Part shown: positions 44,047-55,500 of the stretch, in pieces
Layout of the letters: the number at the start of each line of letters is the position of its first letter
Numbering within the stretch: the first letter of the stretch is position 1
Assembly (NCBI GenBank): GCA_027618835.1
Contig: JAQCHZ010000008.1
Coordinates: 55,051-119,050, forward strand
Direction: 5' to 3'
Length of the DNA: 64,000 nucleotides
Source: Chloroflexota bacterium
GTDB taxonomy: Bacteria > Chloroflexota > Dehalococcoidia > Lucifugimonadales > Lucifugimonadaceae
Program-made: the position numbers and the translations under genes
Notes under the pieces: generated by a model
Seen by the model: only the letters and a program-made list of their open reading frames with translations
The model's database searches: none
Told to the model about the DNA's origin: nothing

Positions 44047-44198
44047 ATATAGCTCCGCATCGATGCTCGATTTGTGGGACACACTTAAACTTCTGCTTGC
44101 TATAGTCGAACGCAGAATATGTAAGCGATTCGATTCGCAGCAACATCCCTTCAAGCAAGTGAATCCTAAACCGGGGTTCCAGTCCAAGAGAATCCAAA

Positions 44199-45515
44199 TT
44201 GCACGATAGCCCGTTGGCAGTAGTAGCCGAACTCATTCTCCTGCTGGCAGTCATTCTTGTCGCCGCAAAAGTCGGTGGAGAAGTTTCCGAGCGATACCTG
44301 AAGATCCCGCCAGTTCTTGGTGAACTAGGGGCAGGAATTCTGATTTCCCCTTTTCTGCTCGGCGGAATTCACTGGTTCGGCGGCGGTGCGATATTTGAAC
44401 TGGCTCACGATGGCAGTGGACTGCCTGTCGAGCCTCAGTTGTTTTTCGTTGCTCAACTGGCGGCAATAGTACTGTTGTTTGAGGCAGGACTCGAAACCGA
44501 CCGCGATAAGTTCATGAAGTACGTTCGTCCTGCAACTGCGGTGGCAGCGGGCGGAGTGATTTTGCCGTTTCTGATGGGATTCGCTGCGACTGTGTTGCTC
44601 GGATTTGCGGACATGGATTCGATAGAGGGCATGTTGCCTGCGCTATTCATTGGCGCAATCATGACCGCCACATCGGTCGGTATTACTGCCAGAGTTCTTG
44701 CCGATATTCGTCGATTAGATTCTCCTGAGGGAGTTACTGTTCTTGCAGGAGCAGTTGTCGATGACGTGCTCGGAATCATCATTCTTGCCATCGTTGTTGG
44801 CATAGCTGAAGAGGGCACTGTAACCGCCGAATCAATCGGAGTTATCTTCCTAAAGGCAGTTGGTTTCTGGCTTGGGCTGATGATCATCGGCTCGATCGTG
44901 TCGAAGTATATTTCGAACTTTGTGCTTTGGTTCAAGAGTGCAGGGGCAGCGCTGGTCCTAGCTCTAGCTTTGGCATTCATCGCCTCGGCAGTCGCTGAAA
45001 TTTACTTCGGACTGGCAATGATTATCGGTGCCTACACAATGGGACTCGCCCTATCGAGTACCGAGCTGAAGCACCATGTTGAAGACTCGATGCGATCGGT
45101 GAACAATTTCCTCGTGCCGATCTTCTTTGTCGTTATTGGCATGCAGGTCGACTTCACGGCATTCGGAGCCGGAGAAACCTCTCTAGGTTCAGCGCTACTC
45201 TTCGCTTTCGTACTCACCGTATTCGCAGTCATAAGCAAGGTTGTGGGAGCTGGACTGCCGGCATTGTTCGTCGGGTTTAACCGAATCGGTGCGACACGCG
45301 TGGCGCTCGGAATGCTGCCACGTGGTGAAGTCGCATTGATCGTTGCTGGTATCGGCCTGACATCTGGCGTTATCGGTCAGGACGTATTTGGCGTCGCCAT
45401 TGTTATGACTGTGGTCACAACGGTTCTGGCGCCAGTCTTCCTCATACCGGCGTTCAAGGGCGGTAGCGGACTGAAGAATGGTGAGAAAAGCGAAGCGGCC
45501 GAGTCGGACCAGTAG
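44199..45515 (+). CDS. Cation:proton antiporter (CPA2 family)
   Basis: A 438-residue inner-membrane protein with about 12 hydrophobic segments. VLGELGAGILISP, VLLFEAGLETDRDKF and the twin aspartates of AGAVVDDVLGIIILA mark the NapA/KefB-like CPA2 fold; a DD pair is typical of electrogenic Na+/H+ exchange. GMLPRGEVALIVAGIG is the late family motif. There is no KTN/TrkA regulatory domain. The TTG start is preceded by AAGAGAA. Confidence 0.9.
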   Translation: MHDSPLAVVAELILLLAVILVAAKVGGEVSERYLKIPPVLGELGAGILISPFLLGGIHWFGGGAIFELAHDGSGLPVEPQLFFVAQLAAIVLLFEAGLETDRDKFMKYVRPATAVAAGGVILPFLMGFAATVLLGFADMDSIEGMLPALFIGAIMTATSVGITARVLADIRRLDSPEGVTVLAGAVVDDVLGIIILAIVVGIAEEGTVTAESIGVIFLKAVGFWLGLMIIGSIVSKYISNFVLWFKSAGAALVLALALAFIASAVAEIYFGLAMIIGAYTMGLALSSTELKHHVEDSMRSVNNFLVPIFFVVIGMQVDFTAFGAGETSLGSALLFAFVLTVFAVISKVVGAGLPALFVGFNRIGATRVALGMLPRGEVALIVAGIGLTSGVIGQDVFGVAIVMTVVTTVLAPVFLIPAFKGGSGLKNGEKSEAAESDQ

Positions 45516-45598
45516 AGCGTTTCGTCTCTGACGAATGTGTATGATTCTGGCTGTAGGGGCGCAAAGCAACCTGAAAAGGCGTATTTCGGAGACGTCAC

Positions 45599-46231
45599 AT
45601 GCCCGCTCACAATTTCGAGCAAGTAATCACGACTGAGGATGAACTCAGGGAGATTCTCGGCCATCCGAGTCAGCGCGTCGCCGAGAAGATGATCGATCAC
45701 ATCGATGAGCATTGTGCGGCTTTAATTGCGCATTCGCCGTTCTTGGTAATTTCATCGGCCGACGGCGACGGCAACTTGGATATGTCGCTAAAGGGCGACC
45801 CTGAGGGCTTTGTGACAGTGCTCGATGACAAAACTCTCGTAATTCCCGACCGACTCGGAAATCGTCGGGGCGATACGTTTTCTAATATCCTTCAGAATCC
45901 CAAGGTCGGGCTGTATTTCTTGGCGCCCGGTTATCGAGAAACACTGAGAGTAAGCGGAACTGCCCAGATCGTCCGTGATTCAACATTGCTGGAATCGATG
46001 TCGATGCAAGGAAAAGCACCGACGCTCGCTTTGGTGATCTCGGTCGAAAAGGCGTTCTTCCACTGTGCGAAATGCGTTATCAGATCTGGACTCTGGAAAC
46101 CTGAAAGCTGGGGCAACGTCGACGGCATTCCTGTGCTTGGACAAATCTTGATAGACCACTCGAACCTCGTTGACTCTGTCGAAGAAGTTCAAAAGTCGAT
46201 CGACGAAGCGTACGAAATCAAGGTTTACTAG
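45599..46231 (+). CDS. Pyridoxamine 5'-phosphate oxidase-like flavoprotein
   Basis: A 210-residue split-barrel FMN protein. LIAHSPFLVISSADGDGNLD then GDPEGFVTVLDDKTLVIPDR and RGDTFSNILQNPKVGLYFLA match the MSMEG_1061-type PPOX family, which uses FMN or F420 to reduce small molecules. The FHCAKCVIRSGLW block near the C-terminus is also family-typical. Substrate unknown. It is probably monocistronic. Confidence 0.88.
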   Translation: MPAHNFEQVITTEDELREILGHPSQRVAEKMIDHIDEHCAALIAHSPFLVISSADGDGNLDMSLKGDPEGFVTVLDDKTLVIPDRLGNRRGDTFSNILQNPKVGLYFLAPGYRETLRVSGTAQIVRDSTLLESMSMQGKAPTLALVISVEKAFFHCAKCVIRSGLWKPESWGNVDGIPVLGQILIDHSNLVDSVEEVQKSIDEAYEIKVY

Positions 46232-46314
46232 CGCTTTAACATCCCGACCAAAGTGGAGGGATCTTCGGTGGCGGGGCAAGGGAGTGCCGCAGGCCACCGT
46301 CACAATTTCAGTGC

Positions 46315-46950
46315 CTAGCTGTACGCAACTTGGCAGAATCCGTGGTTGCAGTAGCCATACGGATTCTTCGCCAGATATTGCTGGTGCTCTTCTTCAGCGT
46401 AGTAAAACTCGCCAGCTTCAGCTATCTCGGTTGTGATCTCGCCAAATCCCGTTGAAGTCAATTCCGACTGATATTTCTCAAGGCTCGCCTGTGCTGCCGT
46501 TAACTGCGTTTCGTTTGTTCCGTATATCGCCGTGCGGTACTGGCTTCCAAGGTCGTTACCTTGCCCCATGAGTTGTGTCGGGTCGTGATTCTCCCAGAAC
46601 ACCTTGAATAGTGCGTCTAGATCGACCTCAGCGGGGTCGAACACGACTATCACCGCCTCGGTGTGACCTGTGCGAGAAGTGCACGTCTCCGGGTAAGTGG
46701 GGTTCGGCGTAGTGCCACCGCTGTAACCAGCCGAGGTCGTGAACACGCCGGGAACTTCCCAGAAGAGTCGTTCCGCACCCCAGAAACAGCCCATTCCAAA
46801 AATTATCGTTTCCATTTGAGCAGGGAAGGGCGGCAACATTGAAGAGCCGTTCACAAAGTGTTTGCCGCTGATCTTGATCGGTGCATCTCGACCCGGCAGT
46901 GCGTCTTCTGCTGCGATCACACTTTCAGGCTTAGTTCGGAAGAAATTCAT
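46315..46950 (-). CDS. msrA: Peptide-methionine (S)-S-oxide reductase
   Basis: A 211-residue MsrA, which repairs oxidised methionine. The catalytic cysteine is in [14 protein letters not shown], with [32 protein letters not shown] and [20 protein letters not shown] following. The C-terminus has [10 protein letters not shown], giving the resolving cysteines. It lies six bases downstream of the AKR-like gene on the same strand and is probably co-transcribed. Confidence 0.96.
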   Translation of the reverse strand: MNFFRTKPESVIAAEDALPGRDAPIKISGKHFVNGSSMLPPFPAQMETIIFGMGCFWGAERLFWEVPGVFTTSAGYSGGTTPNPTYPETCTSRTGHTEAVIVVFDPAEVDLDALFKVFWENHDPTQLMGQGNDLGSQYRTAIYGTNETQLTAAQASLEKYQSELTSTGFGEITTEIAEAGEFYYAEEEHQQYLAKNPYGYCNHGFCQVAYS

Positions 46951-46955
46951 ATTAG

Positions 46956-47969
46956 TTAGCTCCTAAGACCAAGTACGGATCGGGCGGTGGTTGCGGTTTC
47001 AGTCACTTGTGCGATTGTTCCCATTCCGAACATCACCGACTCGACCCCAACTTCGTTGAACACGTATTCAAACGCCTTCTCGCCAAGATGTCGTCCACCC
47101 GCCATCGGTTTGATAGCGATTACAGGCTTGTTGGTGTTCCGCACAGCGTCGATAACTCGTTCCTGAGTAGGGAACATGTACATCCCGGGCTCGTTGACCG
47201 GCACGATGTAGCCGTCAAAATCTATGCCCTGTTCCTCAATCAACGGGATTGTGATCCCCCCATGATGAACGCTTGAAATTACGGTGCCGAAACGGCTGCG
47301 CAAGAAATCGAGATATTCCTGAATAAGATCGAATCGTCCAACCGCGGCGAGAAGATCAATTTCAGCTCCAGGATCGGCAACAAAGATTTTGCAGCCAGCG
47401 AAGAATCCTAAATACTGCTCAAGCGTGGCGTAATCGATCTCGAATTTCTCAGCGTCGGCTTGGCTGTAAGGCTCGACCGTTTTCGGAGTGACCAGATTGT
47501 CGAGCGTTCCGCCAACGGTGTATTCGAGGATTTTGTCCTGTCGAATTTGGGCAAGATATGCCTCTTCGCCAACGGCAGCGAGATCGTATCCAAACAAAGT
47601 CGAGTGCGCTCGCTCGGAGTAAGAGACTATTTCGCCGTTCAGCGTGACCGGGATGAGGATGTAAGCGAGTAGGCCAATTTCGGTCTTTAATCTTCGTTCC
47701 GTCTCCCAAATCGCTTGCAGGTGTAACCGGTTCAACTCGGGATTCATATGGTCGACCTGTGCGACCGAAAATCCGAAGTTTTGCACAGCGTGACCAATAA
47801 CGTCGGCCACCGGGTTCACTTCACCGAACAATTTAAGGTTTTCGGCATCTCGTTCAACGCTTTGATACGACACGCCATCGAAGGGATGAATACCCATCGT
47901 CAGACGCGGAAAGTCGATCTTGCCGAGGGGAGTTGTCGGAATCGATTCGACTCTGCTGTGAATGGACAT
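46956..47969 (-). CDS. Aldo/keto-reductase-like TIM-barrel protein
   Basis: About 337 residues, only loosely recognised. [20 protein letters not shown] opens it, and the C-terminal [20 protein letters not shown] and [20 protein letters not shown] resemble the cofactor-side strands of aldo/keto reductases. I do not see the classic Asp-Tyr-Lys-His tetrad clearly, so the activity is open. The ATG at 47969 gives a sensible N-terminus; a TTG at 48038 would add 23 residues. Confidence 0.6.
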   Translation of the reverse strand: MSIHSRVESIPTTPLGKIDFPRLTMGIHPFDGVSYQSVERDAENLKLFGEVNPVADVIGHAVQNFGFSVAQVDHMNPELNRLHLQAIWETERRLKTEIGLLAYILIPVTLNGEIVSYSERAHSTLFGYDLAAVGEEAYLAQIRQDKILEYTVGGTLDNLVTPKTVEPYSQADAEKFEIDYATLEQYLGFFAGCKIFVADPGAEIDLLAAVGRFDLIQEYLDFLRSRFGTVISSVHHGGITIPLIEEQGIDFDGYIVPVNEPGMYMFPTQERVIDAVRNTNKPVIAIKPMAGGRHLGEKAFEYVFNEVGVESVMFGMGTIAQVTETATTARSVLGLRS

Positions 47970-48280
47970 TTTTGTTTCGTTGAGGACTTGGGCTAGTGAT
48001 GGATTACCGGCGAACCTTGATTGTATATCGATGGGCAAGGTGGACAGATTTGAGATCGTTACTGGACATTGCTGTGGACGAAGCAGTCATCGCTGTGAAT
48101 TCTCGATATTTACGGATCTCCCGACCGAGCTCGAATCCCCTGTATGCAACAAATGGCGCATTCACGTGATGTCACGTGGTTTATTCCAAACAACAATTTG
48201 GCCTAGCGAATTCACTACCGATCAGGATCAATTTTGTGGCTTGCTCAAAAGAGTGAGTGCCGTTTTGTAGGAGTAGACAA

Positions 48281-48520
48281 GTGTCTTATATAGCAATGCA
48301 TAGTTTGGCGTTATTGAACTCGGATTCGCAGGACGATCGGGTTCAGGGTTTTTGGGACCGAGAAAAGGCAATTTTCGAATCTGCCATCAACACTGAGGGG
48401 TACGTAGCCCGCAGGTTTGTAAAAACTGGCGAAGTGTTCGTGGGGCCTGATGCAGTTCTCTTCGAGGGAGTGGACAAAAAGGAGGAGTTGGCTCGGTCGG
48501 CAACCTGTTCAATTAGCTGA
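48281..48520 (+). pseudogene. DUF3291-like protein, truncated
   Basis: From a GTG with TAGGAG upstream, the frame reads SYIAMHSLALLNSDSQDDRV and GFWDREKAIFESAINTEGYV, which resembles the start of DUF3291 proteins (normally about 150 residues). After FEGVDKK the frame runs into the opposite-strand remnant of a stress protein and stops. The C-terminal half is missing. Confidence 0.5.
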
Positions 48521-48813
48521 TTGCCGTAGCCAACTTTGTCCTCTGTACTAGGCGCACTCGGAGAATCAGCTATTACGCCACCAAAAGCGACTCCTACTGT
48601 GGATTCGCCTGCGCCACCGGGTGCATCGTAAGGGCGTGAATCTCGGGCCGGTCTATCCCGTCCTGCGCCTTCTCCGGATCGATCGATTTTGTCAGGATCA
48701 ACGACCGTTAGTAGAACCAAATCCGAATCGAACGCCTCAGCTAGTCCTTCGCTCCAACCAGCAATCTTTTCAGCATTCGCCGAACCGTCTAACGGAATAA
48801 GCACTTTACTAAG
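48490..48813 (-). pseudogene. Universal stress protein (UspA), N-terminal fragment
   Basis: MLSKVLIPLDGSANAEKIAG and ESDLVLLTVVDP-like sequence (FDSDLVLLTVVDPDKIDRSG) mark a UspA domain. Homology continues to GYGNQLIEQVADRAN and then ends at the junction with the DUF3291 fragment. The ATP-binding G-x2-G-x9-G(S/T) block of the C-terminal half is absent. The frame itself stays open to 48343 but encodes antisense of the neighbour. Confidence 0.7.
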
Positions 48814-49019
48814 CATCGTCCTCGTCCTTTCGCTCAACTCACAATCCACGGGTTATTAGTTACCCGTGTCCGCTTCTTCACATTTTCTAGGATGGGGACG
48901 TGAATTTACACAGAAAATCGTGGTGTGCTTGTGACATCAAAGTGGCTCACTGAAGGTTAGGTGATCGAGCATGTTTTTTGGCAAGTGTTTACATCGACCC
49001 TATTTCAACCGTTACTTTG

Positions 49020-49049
49020 TTGGCTGAACCACTAGACTTGAACTACTAT
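49020..49049 (+). promoter_or_regulatory. Likely promoter of tRNA-Arg
   Basis: TTGGCT and TACTAT are separated by 18 bases, and the tRNA begins 11 bases after the second box. The match to sigma-70 consensus is moderate. Confidence 0.45.
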
Positions 49050-49059
49050 CAGAGCAGTT

Positions 49060-49135
49060 GCCCCCGTAGCTCAGTTGGATAGAGTACCGGCCTCCGAAGC
49101 CGGGAGCGTGAGTTCGAATCTCGCCGGGGGCGCCA
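49060..49135 (+). tRNA. tRNA-Arg (anticodon CCG)
   Basis: A complete cloverleaf: acceptor GCCCCCG/CGGGGGC, D-arm with AGCTCAGTTGGATAGAGT, anticodon stem CCGGC/GCCGG with loop CTCCGAA, T-loop TTCGAAT, and an encoded CCA. The anticodon CCG reads the CGG arginine codon. Confidence 0.97.
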
Positions 49136-49425
49136 TTTTCATAGCAATGAAACGTGAGTGTCGGATCAAACGGTCGGAAAAATGACGATTTGGTTAGGCA
49201 TTATGGTGGCGCAGCGGTTACTCTACCGGGGCGCATTTAACGCGCTGATTTATTGCATATGAACACCGCCGACTATTCCAAAATACGAATTACAGAAAAC
49301 TATTTTCGCAGCATTGAAATGGCCATGTTGCGTAATGTTAATTGTGCAGTCCACGTGAGCTTAGAGGGTAGCGGACAGAAACTCCGATTCGAGAAACCTG
49401 TGTCGACATTCGAAGGTTGTGTTCT

Positions 49426-52400
49426 ATGACCGGTCGGACAGAATTCGCCGGCAGGAACGAACGCATTGATCGAGTATTACGCCGACTCATCGACGAGATA
49501 CGAAAAGACCGTGGCCTCGATCGAATTACGATTGTTACGCCTACCAACCAAGCATCGTTTTACATTCGCCGTAGTCTCGCTAAAGAAGGTCTCTTCAACG
49601 TCGACTTTAAGCGACTTGAAGACATCGCCGAAACTCTCGCTGGTCGAGAGTTTGAACAGCCGTTGTTGCACGATTTACAGGCATCAGAGTTCGTATTTGA
49701 AGCTGCCCGCGACTCATCTTTAGGCATGAAATTGGGAGGAGCTAACGTTTCACCCCAGCTCCAATCGGCACTTCACTCGACGTTTCGAGAGTTGGAAATG
49801 TTGGGCGATGAACAGCTAGATCAACTCCAGGATCAAAGTGATGTTCAGCGAGAATTGGTGAATCGGTTCAGAAAGTACATGGAACTTGCCGAACCGTATC
49901 GAAGAGGAGCGATGGTCGCCGAAAAGGCTGCCGCGCTTATCTCATCAGGATCGCACCCAGATCGAGTCGCCGCTCTCGGAACGGTACTTCTCGTAGAAGC
50001 AGCGATTGTGGCCCCAGTTCAGCGTCCTCTTTTCGATGCATTGGCGAATATGCCTGATTCAGTCACCATCTCGATAGTCGATTCGGATGAAGAGAACGAT
50101 CCTGCCAATCCAACGATTCTCACTGGCCGACTTAAGCCAATTGCAGTTCCTGACGTTGCCGAAGAAGTGCGCGGCGTCGTGCGAGATATCGTTGCTCAAG
50201 CTCGAAGCGGCGAGGGTTTTCCTCGTATGGCAGTCGTTTTCGAAGACGATAGCTACTCGAGTCGAATTGCAGAGGCGTTGGAACTTGCTGGCATCCCGGT
50301 TTCCGGTCCCGATCGAACGGCGTTGTCCGATGCGCCTGAAGGTCTATTCGTGAGTGGTCTGCTGGATATATTCGACGGAGACTTCAGCCGGCTCGACTTC
50401 ACCGCTTGGTTGGCTGGCGCTCCTGTAAAGGATCCCGTGAACGACAAATCGGTTCCATCAGCTAGGTGGGACGCCATTTCACGAACTGCCGGAGTAACCG
50501 AGTCTGTAACAAATAGCTGGATTCCACGGCTAGATCGATTTTCGAAGAACATCGTCAGGCATGCGAAGCGCTCGGATCAGCTGGATGAAGGCAACGCGAA
50601 CGTTGTCGAGGCTGCGATGTCGGACGCCGACTACGCTATCTGGCTGAAAGAATTCGTCGTCGGGCTGTCACAGAGAAAACCGACTGATGAGGAAAACTCT
50701 TGGTCAGGATTCGCTAAGTGGCTTCGGTGGCTGGTCTCAGATTACTTGTTGGTTTCCACTGCTGATGAGTCTCCAAAGTCTCAATCTTCTCGACTCACAA
50801 CCCTCATCGACCGGTTGGAATCGCTTGAAACGACGGGCTCTGTACCAACCTTTGAGCATTGTGCAGGGGTGTTACTTGAGCAGCTTGAAAAACGATCAGC
50901 CGGGCTTCGATCGCTCGGCTCGGGCGTGTACGTAGGACCAGTCTGGACCGCAGCTGGGTGTCCGTTCGACACCGTGTTTGTATTGGGAATGTCGGAAGGC
51001 CGATATCCAAGTCCTGGCATAACCGATCCGTTGTTGCCCGATCCTATGAAAAAAGAGATTGACCCGACTGGCACACTCCTTGGAACGGTCGATACGAGGG
51101 TTGAGGAAAGCCACCAGTCGTTCATCTCGGTCATACACAGTGCGAATCAGGTCTACATGTACTGGCCGAGCGGAATTCCCGGCGAGTCGCGTGAATTCGG
51201 CCCGGCAAGATGGTTCCTATCTGCTGTTCGTGAGGTTGCTGGTCAGCCGCTTTTGCAGGCCGGAAAATTATCTGAATCTGAAATTCCCGGTCTGACATTT
51301 CGACGTCGTTCACAGTCAATCAACATGCCTCCTTCCGAGGCTGGGGATCGCCATGAATACGACGTTGTCGGCGCTCGAATCTGGGGTTCACTGGACGACG
51401 AATCGCACCAGGAATTCCCTCTATCGACCGACGAACCTTCTATCGCTGCCGGCGTGAAATTTGAAAATGCGCAGGAAAGTTCTGATTGGACTGAGTACGA
51501 CGGCAGAGTGAATCTCGATGTCGAGTCAGGCGTAACGTCTAAAATCGGAGCAACCGAAGCGATAGGGTCTGCGACGGCTTTCGAAACTTATGCGGCGTGC
51601 CCGTATAGATATTTCTTATCTCGCCGTCTTCACATCGAACCGACCGATTCGCCAGAAACGGAAGTCGCTCTTGACGCTCTTTCTTTCGGAACCTTGATCC
51701 ACGATGTTCTGGAAAAGTTCGCTCTTTGGCGTATGGAATATGGTTCGGATTACACTTCACAGTCTGAGCAAGAAACCTGGCTTCGGTCGGCGACCATTTC
51801 ACATGTCGAAAGCCTTAAAGAAGAGACGCCTGGTAGATCTGAAGGTGCTTGGAAAATCGAGCTATCGAGAGCGTGGTTGATTCTTCGACAGTGGTTACGA
51901 CGAGAGCCCGACACTGCCAATCAACCCGACATGCGGCAGGTCGAGGCGGAGTACTCGTTTGGTGGAGCGAGGTCTGGCACGGAAAGCGGACCGCCAGTTG
52001 AAGTGCGAACTGGATCCGGTAAAACGGTCAAATTCCGAGGTCAGGTCGACCGAGTCGATATTTCCGAGGATGGTAGCCGGGTGATCGTCTACGACTACAA
52101 ATCGGGGGGCGACACTTCGTACTCGGGTTTGGATGGCGATCCGGTCAAGAAGGGCACGAAACTGCAGCTTCCGCTCTATTCGAAGGCGGTTTCGCAAAAG
52201 TACCCCGATGCAGATATTCAGGCTTCATACTGGTTCGTCAAAAAATCTTCATCGGAGTTAAGGCCGTCACCAAGCGACTATGACAGCGAAGTAGCTGAGA
52301 ACGCATTAACCGCAGCCGTAGAAACGATTGTTGAAGGCATCGACAGCGGTGTGTTTCCTGCTCGACCGGGCGGTTCAGCTAGCTGGGGTGGAGGTAGTGA

Positions 52401-52533
52401 ATCGTACGAAAACTGCCTGTTCTGTGAGTATTCTCGTGTGTGTCCGAAAAGCAAAGCGCGGCTCTGGAACTCGAAGAAAAATTCTGATCCGGCACTGTCG
52501 AAGTATCTTAATCTAGCGGAGGGTAAAGAATGA
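49426..52533 (+). CDS. addB: AddB-like helicase/nuclease subunit
   Basis: About 1035 residues. The N-terminal helicase-like part starts ITIVTPTNQASFYIRRSLAK and lacks a clear Walker A lysine, so it is probably a scaffold rather than a motor. The C-terminal RecB-type nuclease has GQVDRVDISEDGSRVIVYDY with KSG, and cysteines in AACPYRYFL and NCLFCEYSRVCP that fit the AddB iron-sulfur cluster. With AddA it processes double-strand DNA ends for recombination. The ATG at 49426 is preferred to a TTG three codons earlier. Confidence 0.88.
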   Translation: MTGRTEFAGRNERIDRVLRRLIDEIRKDRGLDRITIVTPTNQASFYIRRSLAKEGLFNVDFKRLEDIAETLAGREFEQPLLHDLQASEFVFEAARDSSLGMKLGGANVSPQLQSALHSTFRELEMLGDEQLDQLQDQSDVQRELVNRFRKYMELAEPYRRGAMVAEKAAALISSGSHPDRVAALGTVLLVEAAIVAPVQRPLFDALANMPDSVTISIVDSDEENDPANPTILTGRLKPIAVPDVAEEVRGVVRDIVAQARSGEGFPRMAVVFEDDSYSSRIAEALELAGIPVSGPDRTALSDAPEGLFVSGLLDIFDGDFSRLDFTAWLAGAPVKDPVNDKSVPSARWDAISRTAGVTESVTNSWIPRLDRFSKNIVRHAKRSDQLDEGNANVVEAAMSDADYAIWLKEFVVGLSQRKPTDEENSWSGFAKWLRWLVSDYLLVSTADESPKSQSSRLTTLIDRLESLETTGSVPTFEHCAGVLLEQLEKRSAGLRSLGSGVYVGPVWTAAGCPFDTVFVLGMSEGRYPSPGITDPLLPDPMKKEIDPTGTLLGTVDTRVEESHQSFISVIHSANQVYMYWPSGIPGESREFGPARWFLSAVREVAGQPLLQAGKLSESEIPGLTFRRRSQSINMPPSEAGDRHEYDVVGARIWGSLDDESHQEFPLSTDEPSIAAGVKFENAQESSDWTEYDGRVNLDVESGVTSKIGATEAIGSATAFETYAACPYRYFLSRRLHIEPTDSPETEVALDALSFGTLIHDVLEKFALWRMEYGSDYTSQSEQETWLRSATISHVESLKEETPGRSEGAWKIELSRAWLILRQWLRREPDTANQPDMRQVEAEYSFGGARSGTESGPPVEVRTGSGKTVKFRGQVDRVDISEDGSRVIVYDYKSGGDTSYSGLDGDPVKKGTKLQLPLYSKAVSQKYPDADIQASYWFVKKSSSELRPSPSDYDSEVAENALTAAVETIVEGIDSGVFPARPGGSASWGGGSESYENCLFCEYSRVCPKSKARLWNSKKNSDPALSKYLNLAEGKE

Positions 52534-55500
52534 CGAATTCTCCTCACGCGAGCGACGCTGTTCGTGATCGAATTGTGGGTCTCGCTGACGGATCGCTGAG
52601 CCAGACGATATACGCCGGAGCGGGTGCCGGAACTGGCAAGACTCAGGCGCTTGTCGAACGAATAGCGAACTTGGTGTTACTCGCTGGCGTCAGACCGGAA
52701 AATATTGCTGCGGTCACGTTCACCAAAGCAGCTGCTTCGGAACTTCGGCAACGCGTTCGAGAGGAACTAGAACGTAGGCAGGATGAATCGGGCGAATCGG
52801 CTGCCGGTAGGAAATTTGCTGAGGCGCTAGACGCTTTGGATTCGGCATTTATCGGGACAATCCATTCATTCGCTCAAAGTCTGCTTCAGGAGCGTCCACT
52901 TTCAGTCGGGCTCCCGCCTGTTTTTGAACTCGATGACGGGGTGCAAGGCAATGCGCGATTCGAAGAAGAGTGGTCGTATTGGTTAGATGAGGCTCTTAAC
53001 GACGAGACGTTCTCAGATGCGGTCATAAACGCACATCGTTTGGGATTGAGTCAGCCACTCGGCAACCTCAAAGATCTTGCGCTGGAGTTTCACGCTAACT
53101 ACGATCTCGTCGAGCGTTTCGGCGAACTGCCTAAGCCGTCTCAGACCGATAAACCAGATGTGGTTCTCGAAGCTGTTCGATCTGATCTGCAATCTGCCTA
53201 CGATCTTCGTAGTTACTGCACAAATCCTGATGACAAGTTACTTGCTCATCTTGAATCTACGGTGCCGCAAACGCTTCGATGGATCGACGAAGTTCAGGCG
53301 GCCGATTCAAATGAAGAAAATATTCTCGCCATCACTCAACTTCCGAAAATGACTACAGGCGGCGGTCGTAAAGGCGATTGGAATTCACTGGCGAGCGGTG
53401 ATTCGAGCTTGGAAGAAGTTCGTGCCTTGCTGAAAGAAGCCCAGGCACGTCTCGAGCAAGGACGGCAGTCACTTGGCGAAGCGACGGTTGTCCCGCTCGT
53501 GAACGCTGTGTCGCAGATGGTTCTCGCGTACGCCAGAAAGCGTAGGTCAGAAGGTCTACTGGAATTCCAAGACCTGTTGGTTCTATCGTGTGAGCTGCTT
53601 GAATCCGACGACGAGGTTCGCCGATATTTTCAACGACGGTACACACATGTACTTATCGACGAGTTTCAGGACACTGACCCGCTTCAACTGAAGTTGGCTA
53701 TGTGTCTTGCCGACCGCATGAACGACTCGAACGGCACTGGCGCGCCAACACCGGGAGCGTTGTTCGTGGTCGGCGATGGTAAGCAGTCGATCTACCGATT
53801 CCGTCGTGCTGATTTGACTCAGTTGCAAGGTCTTATTTCATCACTAAACGCCGAACGATTGTCTCTGGTCAAAAACTATCGATCCGATCCAGGAATCCTC
53901 AGTTGGGTGAACGAAATATTTGAACCGTGGATGAACGGACCTGACGGCGCCGCCTTGGACCCGAATCAAGCGGAGTACACGGCTCTTGAACCGGGAAGAG
54001 ACGACTACATACCCGTCGGAAAACCGCGAGTGATGATCGCTGGAGGCCCGGCTGATGGCAACATTGGTGTCGCTCGCGAATCTGAATCGGAAGATTTGGC
54101 GAAGCTGGCTTTGAGCGTTGGGGCAGGAGACTGGGACCTCCCCGATAAATCGGGAGGAATGCGCAAATCGGACTATCGTGACTTATGCGTATTAATGCCT
54201 CGCCGTACCGCACTTTCCTACTTGGAAGATGCTTTCTTCAAGCATGACGTGCCGTACGTTCTCGAAGGGCAAGCACCGATCTTTGAATCGCAGACGGTGC
54301 ACGAGCTCAGCAATAATTTGGTAGCGATCGACGATCCGACTGATCAGGTCGCAATAGTCGCTGCATTAAAATCATCGGCTTGGGGCTGCTCTGATCAGGA
54401 CCTCTACGAATGGGCATCTTCGGATCGCAAGTTTGAATACGCTCGAACTACGTACGATCCTGCCGATTTCGAAATCGATTCTGGTGTGCATCGAGTCGCA
54501 ACTGCACTCGCAGGACTGGCGGGTTATCACGACACGCGCCAGACGTATTCGACCCCGTTCTTGATCGAGAAGTTCGTTCGAGATCGTCGCTTGCGAGAGA
54601 TCGCTGCATTGTCGAATCCGAACGGCGATCGCGAGCGATTGATCGACGTAATTATCGAAATGTCGAGATCGCTTCAACGATCAGGAAATGGATCGCTGCG
54701 AGATTTTGTTAGATGGGTCTCAAAGCAAGCGGAAGCGAGTGTCCGAGTAGCCGAGGGTGCTCTATCGAATAGCGAACTTAACGCGGTTCGCGTCATGACC
54801 GTTCACGCCGCAAAGGGACTCGAATTTCCTATCGTCGCTCTCATGGGGCTGCAAGTTACCGCGTCTTCACCCAAAGGCAATTCAATCACGAAAGAGGAAC
54901 ACGGTCAGCCGATCATGTCGGTTCGATTGGGCTCGGTTGGTCTCGGCATTGCAACTGCCGACTTTGCCGACCGTTCAAAGGCAAGTAAGGAAGCCGATTC
55001 CGCAGAACAGGTGCGACTGGCGTACGTAGCGGCGACTCGAGCTCGCGAGCATCTGGTCGTTAGTGTTCATAGATCCGGCAGGGACAAATCGACGCTGGCA
55101 GCGAAGATTGCGGAGTTGGATAAACTGAACACAGTTTCGGAACCATTCGATATCTCAAGCGAGACCACAAGCCCTCAGCCTAAAACGGATTCGACTCCGA
55201 CCGATGCGAAGCCATTTTCTCTGGATGATCGAAAGGTTTGGCTTGATGAATTGGAAGCTGTCGTTGAGCAAGCGAAGTACCGAGGCTATGTCACGCCTTC
55301 GGAACTTGCCGATCACACCATGTTCGCCGCTCCTAAGCCCGAAGACAATTCTGAATCGACTGAGTGGAACACGGCACTTCGAGGTCGTGGCGGAACCGAC
55401 GTCGGCTCTGCGGTTCACGGTGTGCTCCAAGACGTCGATTTTGACGACGATTCTAATTTGGACAAACTGGTTGCCCAAGCGGTCGAGGCATACAACATTA

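Noticed and set aside
49200..49260. Possible second tRNA after tRNA-Arg
   Set aside because: GC-rich stems are present but no T-loop or acceptor pairing could be assembled.
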